This document shows positions 24,625 to 33,376 of a stretch of 36,197 bases of DNA, piece after piece. The stretch lies in assembly GCA_012511975.1 (NCBI GenBank), contig JAAZEZ010000061.1, positions 1 through 36,197 on the forward strand, in the 5' to 3' direction. Source of the stretch: Bacteroidales bacterium. Lineage in GTDB: Bacteria; Bacteroidota; Bacteroidia; Bacteroidales; UBA932. A program made the translations under genes and the position numbers. How positions within the stretch are numbered: position 1 is the first letter of the stretch; every line of letters begins with the position of its first letter. Under the pieces are notes generated by a model. That model was given only the letters and a program-made list of their open reading frames with translations. It did no database searches and was not told the DNA's origin.

Positions 24625-25365
24625 ATGACAATTGACAACATCTTAATCTCTCAACCCGCTCCCACAAATGCTTCTCCCTATACGGAGCTTATTTCAAAAT
24701 ATGGCGTAAATGTGGATTTTCATCCTTTTTTTACCGTGGAGGGTGTCACAGCCCGGGAGTTCAGAGCCAATAAGGTCAATATTCTTGACTATACGGCTGT
24801 AGTTTTTACCTCAAGGGTAGCCATAGACGCTTTTTTCAGAATATGTGAAGAGATCAGGTTGACCGTTCCCGAGACGATGAAATATTTCTGCCAATCAGAA
24901 TTGATAGCACAATATCTCCAGACTTATATTGATTATCGAAAGAGGAAAATCTTTTTCGGTAACGGTACGATCTCCTCAATGGTGTATAACATTGGGGCAA
25001 AACACAAGGGGGAAAATTTCCTGATTGCCTGTACGGATGGGCTTCGTCCCGATGTGAAAAAGCTTTTCACCAAGGCAAAACTCAAACACGGCAGTGCGGT
25101 TTTTGTGAAGACGGTAGGCGCTGACCTGAGTTCGCTTGATCTGAGCAAATATCAGATGGTGGTATTCTATAGCCCTTCAGATGTGAAATCTCTTCTTGAA
25201 AGTTATCCCGAGTTCCAACAGGGCTCACTACTCTTCGCCACCTACGGCCCTACCACCGCCAAAGCTATGAAAGATGCAAAACTCAAGACTGAGATAGAGG
25301 CACCCACTCCTGAGGCCCCTTCAATAGCAAAGGCTCTGCTCAACTATTTTGAAAAGTCGCATTAG
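24625..25365 (+). CDS. hemD: Uroporphyrinogen-III synthase
   Basis: HemD closes and rearranges hydroxymethylbilane into uroporphyrinogen III in heme and siroheme synthesis. The family is poorly conserved, but the two-lobed pattern is visible. The N-terminal lobe has VDFHPFFTVEG and YTAVVFTSRVAIDAFF. The C-terminal lobe has MVVFYSPSDVKSLLE and LLFATYGPTTAKAMKDAKL, followed by EAPTPEAPSIAKALLNYF. The length of 246 residues is normal. The stop codon abuts the rnpA ATG. The DUF4271-hemD-rnpA-yidD order is one I recognise from other Bacteroidales. Confidence 0.88.
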   Translation: MTIDNILISQPAPTNASPYTELISKYGVNVDFHPFFTVEGVTAREFRANKVNILDYTAVVFTSRVAIDAFFRICEEIRLTVPETMKYFCQSELIAQYLQTYIDYRKRKIFFGNGTISSMVYNIGAKHKGENFLIACTDGLRPDVKKLFTKAKLKHGSAVFVKTVGADLSSLDLSKYQMVVFYSPSDVKSLLESYPEFQQGSLLFATYGPTTAKAMKDAKLKTEIEAPTPEAPSIAKALLNYFEKSH

Positions 25366-25767
25366 ATGGATTTTGGGTTTCCAAAACACGAGAAGGTTTG
25401 CTTTAAAAAAGACATTGATGCTCTTTTGGAAAGCGGGGATGTCGTGTTCAGATACCCCTTAAGAGTTTTATACAGAAATAACACCGGCTCAGAGTGTCAT
25501 CGCGCACTCTTTACCGTGCCCAAAAAATCATTCAAACGTGCTGTGGTGCGCAATCTTCTGAAGAGGAGGATGCGTGAGGCTTACAGACACCTGAAACATC
25601 TTTTGGGAGGAGAGCCTTTCTGCGACTTGATGTTTATTTATGTGGCAAAAGAAATAAAGGATTATGGCTCCATTTTCTCAAAAATGGGAGAGATTCTGGT
25701 CAAAATCGCTGGCAGTGGTACGAAAGGTAATGATCTTCCCGCTGCTGATGCTGCTGAAGTTCTATAA
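25366..25767 (+). CDS. rnpA: RnpA, protein subunit of RNase P
   Basis: RnpA binds the RNase P RNA and helps process tRNA 5' ends. The N-terminal [18 protein letters not shown] and the RNA-binding helix [18 protein letters not shown] are typical; the second position of the usual RNR motif is Leu here. The length is 133 residues. The 3' end overlaps yidD in a different frame by 38 bases. An rpmH gene, the usual upstream neighbour in other phyla, is absent, which is normal for this phylum. Confidence 0.94.
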   Translation: MDFGFPKHEKVCFKKDIDALLESGDVVFRYPLRVLYRNNTGSECHRALFTVPKKSFKRAVVRNLLKRRMREAYRHLKHLLGGEPFCDLMFIYVAKEIKDYGSIFSKMGEILVKIAGSGTKGNDLPAADAAEVL

Positions 25768-25939
25768 GTTTTTCATCTCTCCATATGTAGGCAATGCCTG
25801 CAGGTTCACTCCAACCTGCTCGGTATATGCTATGGATGCCCTACGCAAACATGGAGTATTCAAAGGGATATACCTCGCAGTAAAGCGCATCCTGCGTTGT
25901 CACCCATGGGGCGGCTCCGGGTATGACCCCGTGCCCTGA
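25730..25939 (+). CDS. yidD: YidD, membrane protein insertion efficiency factor
   Basis: This small inner-membrane-associated protein acts in YidC-dependent membrane insertion. The diagnostic segment is [19 protein letters not shown], followed by [17 protein letters not shown]. The ATG at 25730 gives 69 residues beginning [19 protein letters not shown], a normal N-terminus for the family. Earlier in-frame starts at 25664 (ATG) or a GTG about 15-18 bases upstream are possible. The gene overlaps the end of rnpA by 38 bases in another frame, which suggests coupled translation. Confidence 0.92.
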   Translation: MIFPLLMLLKFYKFFISPYVGNACRFTPTCSVYAMDALRKHGVFKGIYLAVKRILRCHPWGGSGYDPVP

Positions 25940-25956
25940 AAGAGCTTCTTGATCTT

Positions 25957-27786
25957 TTAATCTTTGAGTGAATAGCCGAAATGATTGAATATCTTTTCGC
26001 GCTCGAAAGGATTCTCGATATCCCTTGTCATCATCAGAAGTTCCTGTTTGGGGAAGTCTGCGATTTTGAGCAGCACAAGCCCATCCAGACAGTAGTTGAA
26101 TAGCGGATCAACATTGAAACAGATGATCTTTGAATTGATTTTGATATATTTTTTGACAAGGGTAGGCATACGGTATTTGTTGTCAGAAAGGCGCATCAGA
26201 TACTTGTCAAACTTTTCTAAAGTGCTCATCTTGCCCATCAGCAGATATTCAGGATCGGTCTTGAGATAATCAGGTGTGAAAGGTTTGCGTGGTGATATCA
26301 GATCGCGTCCAAAGTCGGTTCTGCATTGCTCCATGATATAATAGAACATCAGACTCTGGAAAAATCTTGGGTAAGAGTTGGATATGCTCACGGGACCCAG
26401 TAAATACTCTACATCAGGATATAGCATCACGGAGTGCATAAGTCCCTTGATGAGCAACATTAAGGGCAGTGCCTCCTTCTGGTATTCGACGCTGACAAAG
26501 CTCCTGCCCAATTCTATAGTCTTGCGCAGGATAGGCTCGAACTCTTCTTTATAGACGAAAAGGCTGGATGAATAGAATCCGCTGATGCCACCGTGCTTAG
26601 CAAATATCTCCTCTCCAATGCCGAGACGATAGGCGCCCGCAAGTTTTTTCTGGGAGGAGTCCCATAGGATCAGATGTTTAAAGTATTGGTCAAAGTTGTC
26701 TATATCTAAAGCTGTATTGGTGCCCTCTCCGCTGGCTCTGAAGGCCTCTTCGCGTCTGCGACCTACCTCGTGAATCAGATTGGGGATATCTTCGTAGTTC
26801 GCCAGGAAGCAATGGTACTGGGCCGTTTGGTAGAGTTTATTATCCTTGCTCCGTGATAACTCCTTAAGTATCGCCTTGCGATCTTTAGGAAGGGCTATCG
26901 GGGCGACATGCTCCACTTTATTCTCCTTGTTGGGGTCCGCAAATTCTGCCTGAAGGGCATAGACTCTGCTTCGGAGGTGGCGTCCCAGGTCGTCAAGATT
27001 GTCAAAGTCGGCAATTTCCGAAGTGAAAACAGGCCAGCCTATGCGCATGGGGATAGTCTTGCCACGCTTTTTAAAGAGTTGGTTGGCAAGAGATAAGGTC
27101 CTGAGCATCGGGTGAATTCTGCCTAAAAAATGAAACCAACGACTATTTTCACCTTCGAAGTAAATTGGCACAACCGGCACATTGGCGTTCTTTATGAGTT
27201 TAATCATATTGGAAGGCCAGGGGATATCTTCTACCACTCTGCCACTTTTGAGTGAAGTTCGGTTATCTCCTTTCTGGATAGTGGCGACCTCGCCTGCCGG
27301 AAAGAGAGCCAGGCAGCCTCCCTTTTCGATGTGTTCCATTGCTGTCCTGATACCTGCAATACTCTTACGTTTGCTGGTGGAATCGGAAAAGGGATTGACC
27401 GGTATAAAACTCTCCTCCAGTGTAGGAATCATTGAGAGGAGAAAGTTGGTGAGAAGCTTAAGGTCGGGACGGATTGCGCCCACAATCGCGCTTAGCATCA
27501 GTCCGTCTGCTCCGCCAAAATGATGATTTGATATGGTGATGAACGGCCCTTCAAGGGGCAGGTAATCGAGTTGTGCAGAATTGACATCTATGGAAATGCC
27601 TATATCTTTGAGTATGGCTTCGGAAAAATCAGGGCCGGAGAGGTGCCTGCAACGGTAAAAACTGCGATTAACTTTATTAAATCCCAGAATGGACATAGCC
27701 AGCGTTGACACAATCCAACCAATCGGACCTTTCATTTTAATGACTTTCATTATGTCCGATTTATTGATTACTTTTGTTTTATCCAT
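25957..27786 (-). CDS. OlsF-like bifunctional acyltransferase for aminolipids
   Basis: An N-terminal PlsC-type domain has the HX4D motif in NHHFGGAD and the motif FPAGEVATI. It is fused to a C-terminal GNAT/OlsB-like N-acyltransferase domain (about residues 320-520: TALDIDNFDQYFKHLIL, LAGAYRLG, PVSISNSYPRFFQSL). The arrangement matches OlsF, described in Serratia and Flavobacterium. There the C-terminal part N-acylates ornithine from acyl-ACP and the N-terminal part O-acylates the product. In Bacteroides, separate GlsB and GlsA proteins make glycine lipids. This protein should make ornithine-, glycine- or serine-type lipids; the amino acid is not readable. The ATG at 27786 (609 residues) follows the promoter box. 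Confidence 0.85.
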   Translation of the reverse strand: MDKTKVINKSDIMKVIKMKGPIGWIVSTLAMSILGFNKVNRSFYRCRHLSGPDFSEAILKDIGISIDVNSAQLDYLPLEGPFITISNHHFGGADGLMLSAIVGAIRPDLKLLTNFLLSMIPTLEESFIPVNPFSDSTSKRKSIAGIRTAMEHIEKGGCLALFPAGEVATIQKGDNRTSLKSGRVVEDIPWPSNMIKLIKNANVPVVPIYFEGENSRWFHFLGRIHPMLRTLSLANQLFKKRGKTIPMRIGWPVFTSEIADFDNLDDLGRHLRSRVYALQAEFADPNKENKVEHVAPIALPKDRKAILKELSRSKDNKLYQTAQYHCFLANYEDIPNLIHEVGRRREEAFRASGEGTNTALDIDNFDQYFKHLILWDSSQKKLAGAYRLGIGEEIFAKHGGISGFYSSSLFVYKEEFEPILRKTIELGRSFVSVEYQKEALPLMLLIKGLMHSVMLYPDVEYLLGPVSISNSYPRFFQSLMFYYIMEQCRTDFGRDLISPRKPFTPDYLKTDPEYLLMGKMSTLEKFDKYLMRLSDNKYRMPTLVKKYIKINSKIICFNVDPLFNYCLDGLVLLKIADFPKQELLMMTRDIENPFEREKIFNHFGYSLKD

Positions 27787-27811
27787 CAGCCGGCAAGGTT
27801 TAAGTTTGCCG

Positions 27812-27819
27812 CAAATATA
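27812..27819 (-). promoter_or_regulatory. -7 promoter box for the OlsF-like gene
   Basis: The minus strand reads TATATTTG, matching TAnnTTTG, 25 bases upstream of ATG 27786. An ATG at 27822 would precede the transcript, so 27786 is preferred. Confidence 0.5.
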
Positions 27820-27847
27820 CATATTTTGCTCATATCTTGCTCAAAAA

Positions 27848-29656
27848 ATGGAAGTGAGGGATAAAATAGAATTTCTTCCGCAAAACCCCGGTGTTTACAG
27901 ATATCTTGATTCGGAGGGGACGATAATATATGTAGGTAAGGCAAAGAACCTGAAGAAAAGAGTTTCTCAATATTTCGGACCGCCTGAATCCCTCGATCGC
28001 AAGACTAGAGTTATGGTCTCGAAAATCGCAGATCTGGAGTATACCGTAGTTGGAAGCGAACAGGATGCGCTTTTACTGGAAAATTTGCTTATCAAGGAGT
28101 TTCAGCCGAAATACAACATTCTCCTGAAGGATGGAAAAACCTATCCGTGGATATGCATTCGCAACGAACCTTTCCCGAGAATAATCACCACCAGAAGATA
28201 TGTTAAGGATGGATCTCTCTATTTCGGGCCCTACAGTTCGGCTTATCACGCAAACCAGTTGATCCTGCTAATTTCCGGACTCTACAAACTACGCGATTGC
28301 AAGCTTTCGCTTACTCCCGAAATAATCTCCGCCGGCAAATATCGTCCCTGTCTCAACCATCATATAGGTAAATGTGCCGCCCCTTGTGTGGGATTGATGA
28401 AAGAGGAGGAGTACAACCGTCAGATTGAGGGTATCGCTTCCTTGCTAAAAGGTGATTTTTCTTCCTTAAAGCGCGAATTTAAAGAGAAAATGAGTCTTCA
28501 TTCGCAACGTTTGGAGTTTGAGAAGGCACAGGAGTATAAGGAAAAATTGGAGTTGCTTGAGCAGTACTATAGCAAATCTGTGATAGTGGGCTTTGGTGGA
28601 AAGGACATAGATGCCGTCTCGTTTGTCGAAGAGGGGAATGACGTCTTTTCCAATTTTATACGCGTAAGGCAGGGTGCAATTGTACATTCCTTCAACATGG
28701 AGCTTAAGGTGCGTATTGAACAAAGCAGGGAGGAGATTCTGAGCGAAATTATAGCAGAAATAATCTCCAGATTCGGTGAACTCTCCTCCGAGGTGCTGGT
28801 ACCTTTTTTACCTGACCAGGAATTTGAGGGGAAGAATATCCATATTCCCGTTAGAGGTGACAAAAAGTCATTGCTGGAGCTCAGTCGTAAAAATGCCGCC
28901 CAGATGAAGATAAACCGCCTAAAACAGGAGGAGGCGCTCCGGCCCGATGAGCATCGTGAACGTATAGTCGCCAATCTTAAAAAGGATCTGAGTCTGGATA
29001 AGCTCCCTGTCCATATCGAATGCTTCGACAACTCCAATATTCAGGGTACGGATCCCGTTGCAGCATGTGTGGTCTTCAGAGATGGCGTTCCAAGCAAAAA
29101 GGAGTATCGTCATTTCAATATCAAGAGCGTGGTTGGGACAAATGACTATGCATCGATGAAAGAAGTGGTCAACCGTCGCTATTCGCGTATGATTGCCGAA
29201 GGAGAATCTTTGCCACAGCTGGTAATTATCGACGGAGGACGCGGACAGGTCAACTTCGCCTATGAGGCACTGGAAGAACTTGGTATCCCAGGTGAAGTAG
29301 CGCTGGCAGGAATTGCCGAAAGGCTTGAGGAAATTATAATTCCCGGAGATCCCACACCGCTCTGGCTCGATAAAAATTCTACATCCCTGCGTTTACTGAT
29401 GCAAATTCGTGACGAAGCGCACAGATTTGGCCTGACCCATCATAGGGGCAGACGTAGCAAACGGCAGATCCGCAGTGAACTTTCACAAATAAAAGGGGTG
29501 GGAGAGGTCACACAGACCAAACTTTTAAAACACTTCAAAAGCGTAACGCGCATTCGTCAGGCATCATTCGAAGAGCTCAGAGAGTGTGTCGGACCTCATC
29601 TGGCAAAGGTCATTTCCGATTACTTTCACTCTTCTCAAGACGATTCCACTGAATGA
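27848..29656 (+). CDS. uvrC: UvrC, excinuclease ABC subunit C
   Basis: UvrC makes both incisions in nucleotide excision repair. The N-terminal GIY-YIG nuclease (GVYRYLDSEGTIIYVGKAKNLKKRV, residues 14-38) is followed by a UvrB-binding UVR motif (LEFEKAQEYKEKLELLEQY). The RNase H-like C-terminal nuclease (IECFDNSNIQGTDPVA, LVIIDGGRGQVNFA) and terminal helix-hairpin-helix motifs (IKGVGEVTQTKLLKHF) complete it. The ATG at 27848 gives 602 residues and the normal N-terminus MEVRDKIEFLPQNPG. Its 3' end overlaps the end of pnuC on the other strand by 47 bases. Confidence 0.97.
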   Translation: MEVRDKIEFLPQNPGVYRYLDSEGTIIYVGKAKNLKKRVSQYFGPPESLDRKTRVMVSKIADLEYTVVGSEQDALLLENLLIKEFQPKYNILLKDGKTYPWICIRNEPFPRIITTRRYVKDGSLYFGPYSSAYHANQLILLISGLYKLRDCKLSLTPEIISAGKYRPCLNHHIGKCAAPCVGLMKEEEYNRQIEGIASLLKGDFSSLKREFKEKMSLHSQRLEFEKAQEYKEKLELLEQYYSKSVIVGFGGKDIDAVSFVEEGNDVFSNFIRVRQGAIVHSFNMELKVRIEQSREEILSEIIAEIISRFGELSSEVLVPFLPDQEFEGKNIHIPVRGDKKSLLELSRKNAAQMKINRLKQEEALRPDEHRERIVANLKKDLSLDKLPVHIECFDNSNIQGTDPVAACVVFRDGVPSKKEYRHFNIKSVVGTNDYASMKEVVNRRYSRMIAEGESLPQLVIIDGGRGQVNFAYEALEELGIPGEVALAGIAERLEEIIIPGDPTPLWLDKNSTSLRLLMQIRDEAHRFGLTHHRGRRSKRQIRSELSQIKGVGEVTQTKLLKHFKSVTRIRQASFEELRECVGPHLAKVISDYFHSSQDDSTE

Positions 29657-30308
29657 GGCCATAGATGGCATTTGCCGTGAAAAAGAGAAACATTATGAGC
29701 ATCATCGCAGCATGTTCTCCTCCACGAATGGTCTCAACAAGCCATTTTACGCTTTGAATCACGTCAAGCACAAGCCAGATATACCACTGTTCAACATAGG
29801 CCTTTACCATCATATACATCGCTATGATTGAGGCTACGGTAGTAGCGGAATCGGCCCACGGCTGAGCATCTCCGATGACCGGCAGAGCAAGTATCCATGC
29901 AAACAACGGAACAAGTACTGCTGCGATTGCAATAAGCAGGGCAGCACTCTTCATAGTGAGGCGCCTGGTTATCACCGCTCCACTCTCTTTATTTTGGTTT
30001 TTCTTCCAGTTGGCCCATCCAACAAACTGCATTGGCAGATAATAGAGCAGATATATGGCAGAATCGGCGTAGAGTTTTGTGGAAAATGCCACATAGATGT
30101 AGAGCGCATTGTATATGATACCGAAAAAGTAATTTATCAGATTGCCTTTGGCGCAGAGCACCAAATTTATGATGCCCGTAATGTTGATTATAAGCCCCAG
30201 CCAATCGAAACGTTCCGCAAATGCAGAGGTTATGATGCTCGTGATCGTGACTCCCAATATCAGGAACCAGTCAAACCAGTGTAATTTAAGTGCGGAAGTC
30301 TTATTCAT
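29610..30308 (-). CDS. pnuC: PnuC-family vitamin transporter
   Basis: This is an integral membrane facilitator of the PnuC family, which imports nicotinamide riboside or, in some relatives, thiamine or riboflavin. Seven or so helices are visible with the family motifs LCAKGNLINYFFGIIYNALY, YLLYYLPMQFVGWANWKKN and WYIWLVLDVIQSVKW. The length of 232 residues is normal. The substrate is unassigned: no nadR or thiamine kinase gene is adjacent and no riboswitch is seen. It starts 11 bases after the stop of the large outer-membrane protein gene and likely shares its transcript. Confidence 0.92.
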   Translation of the reverse strand: MNKTSALKLHWFDWFLILGVTITSIITSAFAERFDWLGLIINITGIINLVLCAKGNLINYFFGIIYNALYIYVAFSTKLYADSAIYLLYYLPMQFVGWANWKKNQNKESGAVITRRLTMKSAALLIAIAAVLVPLFAWILALPVIGDAQPWADSATTVASIIAMYMMVKAYVEQWYIWLVLDVIQSVKWLVETIRGGEHAAMMLIMFLFFTANAIYGLIQWNRLEKSESNRK

Positions 30309-30319
30309 TCAATAAAATT

Positions 30320-33300
30320 TTAAAACAGGCCTGTGCTGAAGAGTGCATTCCAATAATTAGTACCTAAACTTGTTCTTGCATAGCGAAATCCAAATGAAAG
30401 TTCACTTCCGATACGCAGGAGGTGGGCATTGACAAGAACATCCACTCCGTATGAGTAGAGATATTTTTGGTCGATAGGTTTAATAATTCCGTTTTGAGGA
30501 TACCAGGAAGATCTGTTAATGGCGAAGTCGCCAAAAGGAATTATCTGAAGGCGCTTAAGATAGTAGAGCCAGGGCCAGGTGACATCACCGAGATAGATCG
30601 GGATTGCATAATCTGCGGTGAATTTAGCATAATCCATCAGCACGATGTTGTCGAAACCTCTCGGCATTGAAGCCAAATTGGGGAGATATCCGAATGCTCT
30701 CTTATTGAATTGCTTTTGATATGCGGCTGAGAGTTTAATTCCCTGATTGTTCAGAATGCCCGGCAGATAACCGTAAGTATAGAAGTATGCAATATTGCCT
30801 GAGGAGTTGTGAGGTCCATGAGAATATGCTCCACTGACTTGGACGCCGAAACCCCATTTGGGGAAGAGACGACTCTTTGGGTTGGGGAGCGTCTTATAGT
30901 AACGCACTCCGTAGGTCAGACTTTGGCGATAGATGCCTTTATGTCCGAAAAGGGAGTATTTATCGTTACTGAAATCATATCTCAACTGGGGTATCAAACC
31001 GCTGTTCCAGCCCGATTTACTGAGATTGAGGGGGACATAAGTTCTCAATGAAACATCCCAGGAGGGGATGTCTGTTGTGTCAATGGTGTGTCTTATCGGA
31101 TATACCTCTCCGGGCATTACTCCCGGATGAGCCGGTAAAATAGTCTGATGGTGGTGTACCTCTTCAATTGTGGTGTTAGTGCGATGTCTGTCGTTGTAAT
31201 CTACTGCTATTTCCAATACAGGATAGAGTCCTGAATAATTGAAATTGAGGTGTCCGGAGTGGAATCCTTTGTGGTATGAATATCCGAGCTGCATAGTGGC
31301 AGTGCTCAGATCGTTTTGGGAAATAACCGTAGCACCGACTGATACCAACTGATAGAAATGTTCGTAGCTCATATTCATAATCCTGTTGATATTAGCATAG
31401 AAAGGAGCCCAGGAGTGAATTCTAAGCAGGTGTGGCAGTTTTTTATAATTTTTTGCAGGGAGGGAATCTATCCTTGCCTTGAGAGCTGCATCTTCCTCTT
31501 CGGAAAGAGGTTCGGTATTGAGTCTTGCCTGGCGTGAGAGATGTTCGGAAATATTATTTATAAAGGGTTTACCAAAATCTGCCACTCTCCAGTCCAGTGA
31601 ATCCAGCGGAGCCGATACGGGTTGGTAACCTTTGAGTCCGAAATCGGCCCAGTAGAGGCGTCCGGAATTATTGTCAATATGTGGATATTTGGCCCCGAAA
31701 CGCGAGTTAGTGAGTTTGCGCATCAGTTTAAGGTCGGGGTTGTAGATATAGCTATTGACAAGGCCGTCCAGATCGGATGTAAAACAGAGACTGTTGCCGC
31801 TGACAGTCAGATCCTGAATGTATCTATGCTGGTCGGGGATTTCGTTGTGCCATACTCCGTTGTCTGAGGAGATCCCCGTCCAGTATATTCCCATTCCGGA
31901 TTCGGTTATAATCAATGCGTACAGCGAGTCGCCGATCTGTGCTATTTCGGTAATCTGACCTCCGGGCGGTGCCGGGATTCTCTTTATCACAAAACCCTCT
32001 TTTTTGTCTATCTGCACCAGTTGGGATCCCCCTCCAATGGGATATTCTACCACGAAAAGGGATTGCCCGTCAGCAGAAAGTGCAGGGTTGAAATATTTGG
32101 TGCGGGAGGTTATATCTCTGATTTCTTTGCTATTGAGGTCATAGCTGCGTATAATGGAGAAATTTTGCAGTTCCCAACGCAGGTCAGGTATCGTTTCAGC
32201 CCATATAAGGGTGCTATCCCCATCAGATATAATATTACTGGTGGTGGGTGCAAAGGGTCTTATCCTACGTTCTTTTCCGAGAGTGTCTATTGTTACAAGC
32301 ATCCTGGAGTCGTGGTACCCGCTTTTAGTAGCAATAATGCCCTTTTCAGTCGGAAGAATGTCGGTATAACCGGTGTATATACGGGGCTCTTTAGCCAGCA
32401 AAGGCTCCGCTATGTGATAGGGTCCTCTGCTGAGATAATCCTTCTGCCACAGATCACTCATGAATGAGACTGCCAAACGCCAGTGTCTTCTAGGTGTGCG
32501 TCCCGTGGCCCTGATAAAGCTGGTATTCCATACGCCGAAGAAATCCCACCATCTTTTTACCTGTATTGACATTGCATCACCGGTAGCATAATAGTTACCG
32601 GATGCATATCTCATCATACTTGTCAGCATATAGCCGAAAGCATATTTGTTGGGAGCAAAATGCCGATATGAACCATACCTCCAATGGTAATATGAACGGA
32701 TATCATCTTGTAGAAATGCTGTTCTGTAGTACATCAGAAATTCCCCGCTTCTACCGCGGCCGGCGTTGGAAAAGTCGCTCTCGTTTAGGACTGCATCTCC
32801 TTCCAGAAGCCACACAGAAGGGTAAAATCCTATGCCCAGTGCCAGCGACTGCTCTCCAAAGAGTATGTTGAAAAAACTGAACACCCCCTTTGTGTAGTGC
32901 TGCATCTGTCCGAGGTGTCGCCCTTCGTGGAGAGCCAGTTGTGTCTCCCAGTTTTGGGCATATCCTCCGGTTGCCGGCGGCGAGGTGAATATTTCCATTC
33001 GCCTTGGAGCCCACACTACGGTAGCATTGCTTGTAGTGGTATAAGGGTGAAGGATTATGGGCATTTTAGGTGACTCTATCCTGAGTCCGGCAAGGTTGGT
33101 GTGCCGGTGTTTCTCAAAAAGATAGAGATACCTTCTTGCCAGGGAGTCGGTCTGTTGCGGATATATGATTTTGTATGTATCTCCCCGTATGATTGACCAC
33201 TTTGCATTAGCGGGGTCGTTGCCGAGTGTGTAATACTGCGCCGCTGCCCGATTCTGTGACAACAGAAGGGCTGTGAAGAGTATTAACGGGAAGGCTAAAC

Positions 33301-33325
33301 GGCCAACAGGAGATATAACTTTCAT
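30320..33325 (-). CDS. Predicted outer-membrane protein with a zinc-protease-like domain
   Basis: A signal peptide (PLILFTALLLSQNRAAAQ) is followed by a domain with H133-E-G-R-H137 and, 38 residues later, E175 in VWLLEGDAVLNES. This is the HExxH plus downstream Glu layout of gluzincin (peptidase MA-like) metalloproteases. Residues 310-620 look like a TolB-type beta-propeller (YFNPALSADGQSLFVVEYP). The remainder alternates like an outer-membrane beta-barrel and ends in Phe (ALFSTGLF), typical of barrels inserted by BamA. The 1001-residue architecture is one I associate with unnamed Bacteroidetes proteins. Whether it is proteolytically active is unproven. It has its own promoter box and precedes pnuC. 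Confidence 0.82.
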   Translation of the reverse strand: MKVISPVGRLAFPLILFTALLLSQNRAAAQYYTLGNDPANAKWSIIRGDTYKIIYPQQTDSLARRYLYLFEKHRHTNLAGLRIESPKMPIILHPYTTTSNATVVWAPRRMEIFTSPPATGGYAQNWETQLALHEGRHLGQMQHYTKGVFSFFNILFGEQSLALGIGFYPSVWLLEGDAVLNESDFSNAGRGRSGEFLMYYRTAFLQDDIRSYYHWRYGSYRHFAPNKYAFGYMLTSMMRYASGNYYATGDAMSIQVKRWWDFFGVWNTSFIRATGRTPRRHWRLAVSFMSDLWQKDYLSRGPYHIAEPLLAKEPRIYTGYTDILPTEKGIIATKSGYHDSRMLVTIDTLGKERRIRPFAPTTSNIISDGDSTLIWAETIPDLRWELQNFSIIRSYDLNSKEIRDITSRTKYFNPALSADGQSLFVVEYPIGGGSQLVQIDKKEGFVIKRIPAPPGGQITEIAQIGDSLYALIITESGMGIYWTGISSDNGVWHNEIPDQHRYIQDLTVSGNSLCFTSDLDGLVNSYIYNPDLKLMRKLTNSRFGAKYPHIDNNSGRLYWADFGLKGYQPVSAPLDSLDWRVADFGKPFINNISEHLSRQARLNTEPLSEEEDAALKARIDSLPAKNYKKLPHLLRIHSWAPFYANINRIMNMSYEHFYQLVSVGATVISQNDLSTATMQLGYSYHKGFHSGHLNFNYSGLYPVLEIAVDYNDRHRTNTTIEEVHHHQTILPAHPGVMPGEVYPIRHTIDTTDIPSWDVSLRTYVPLNLSKSGWNSGLIPQLRYDFSNDKYSLFGHKGIYRQSLTYGVRYYKTLPNPKSRLFPKWGFGVQVSGAYSHGPHNSSGNIAYFYTYGYLPGILNNQGIKLSAAYQKQFNKRAFGYLPNLASMPRGFDNIVLMDYAKFTADYAIPIYLGDVTWPWLYYLKRLQIIPFGDFAINRSSWYPQNGIIKPIDQKYLYSYGVDVLVNAHLLRIGSELSFGFRYARTSLGTNYWNALFSTGLF

Positions 33326-33338
33326 AAAAAAAGGGGCT

Positions 33339-33346
33339 CAAAGATA
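33339..33346 (-). promoter_or_regulatory. -7 promoter box for the outer-membrane protein-pnuC operon
   Basis: The minus strand reads TATCTTTG, matching TAnnTTTG, 13 bases upstream of the ATG at 33325. It is placed in the 51-bp gap after the thioredoxin-like gene, so the leader would be under ten bases. Confidence 0.5.
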
Positions 33347-33376
33347 GCACTTTTGCGACAAATAGATGCAAAAGCT

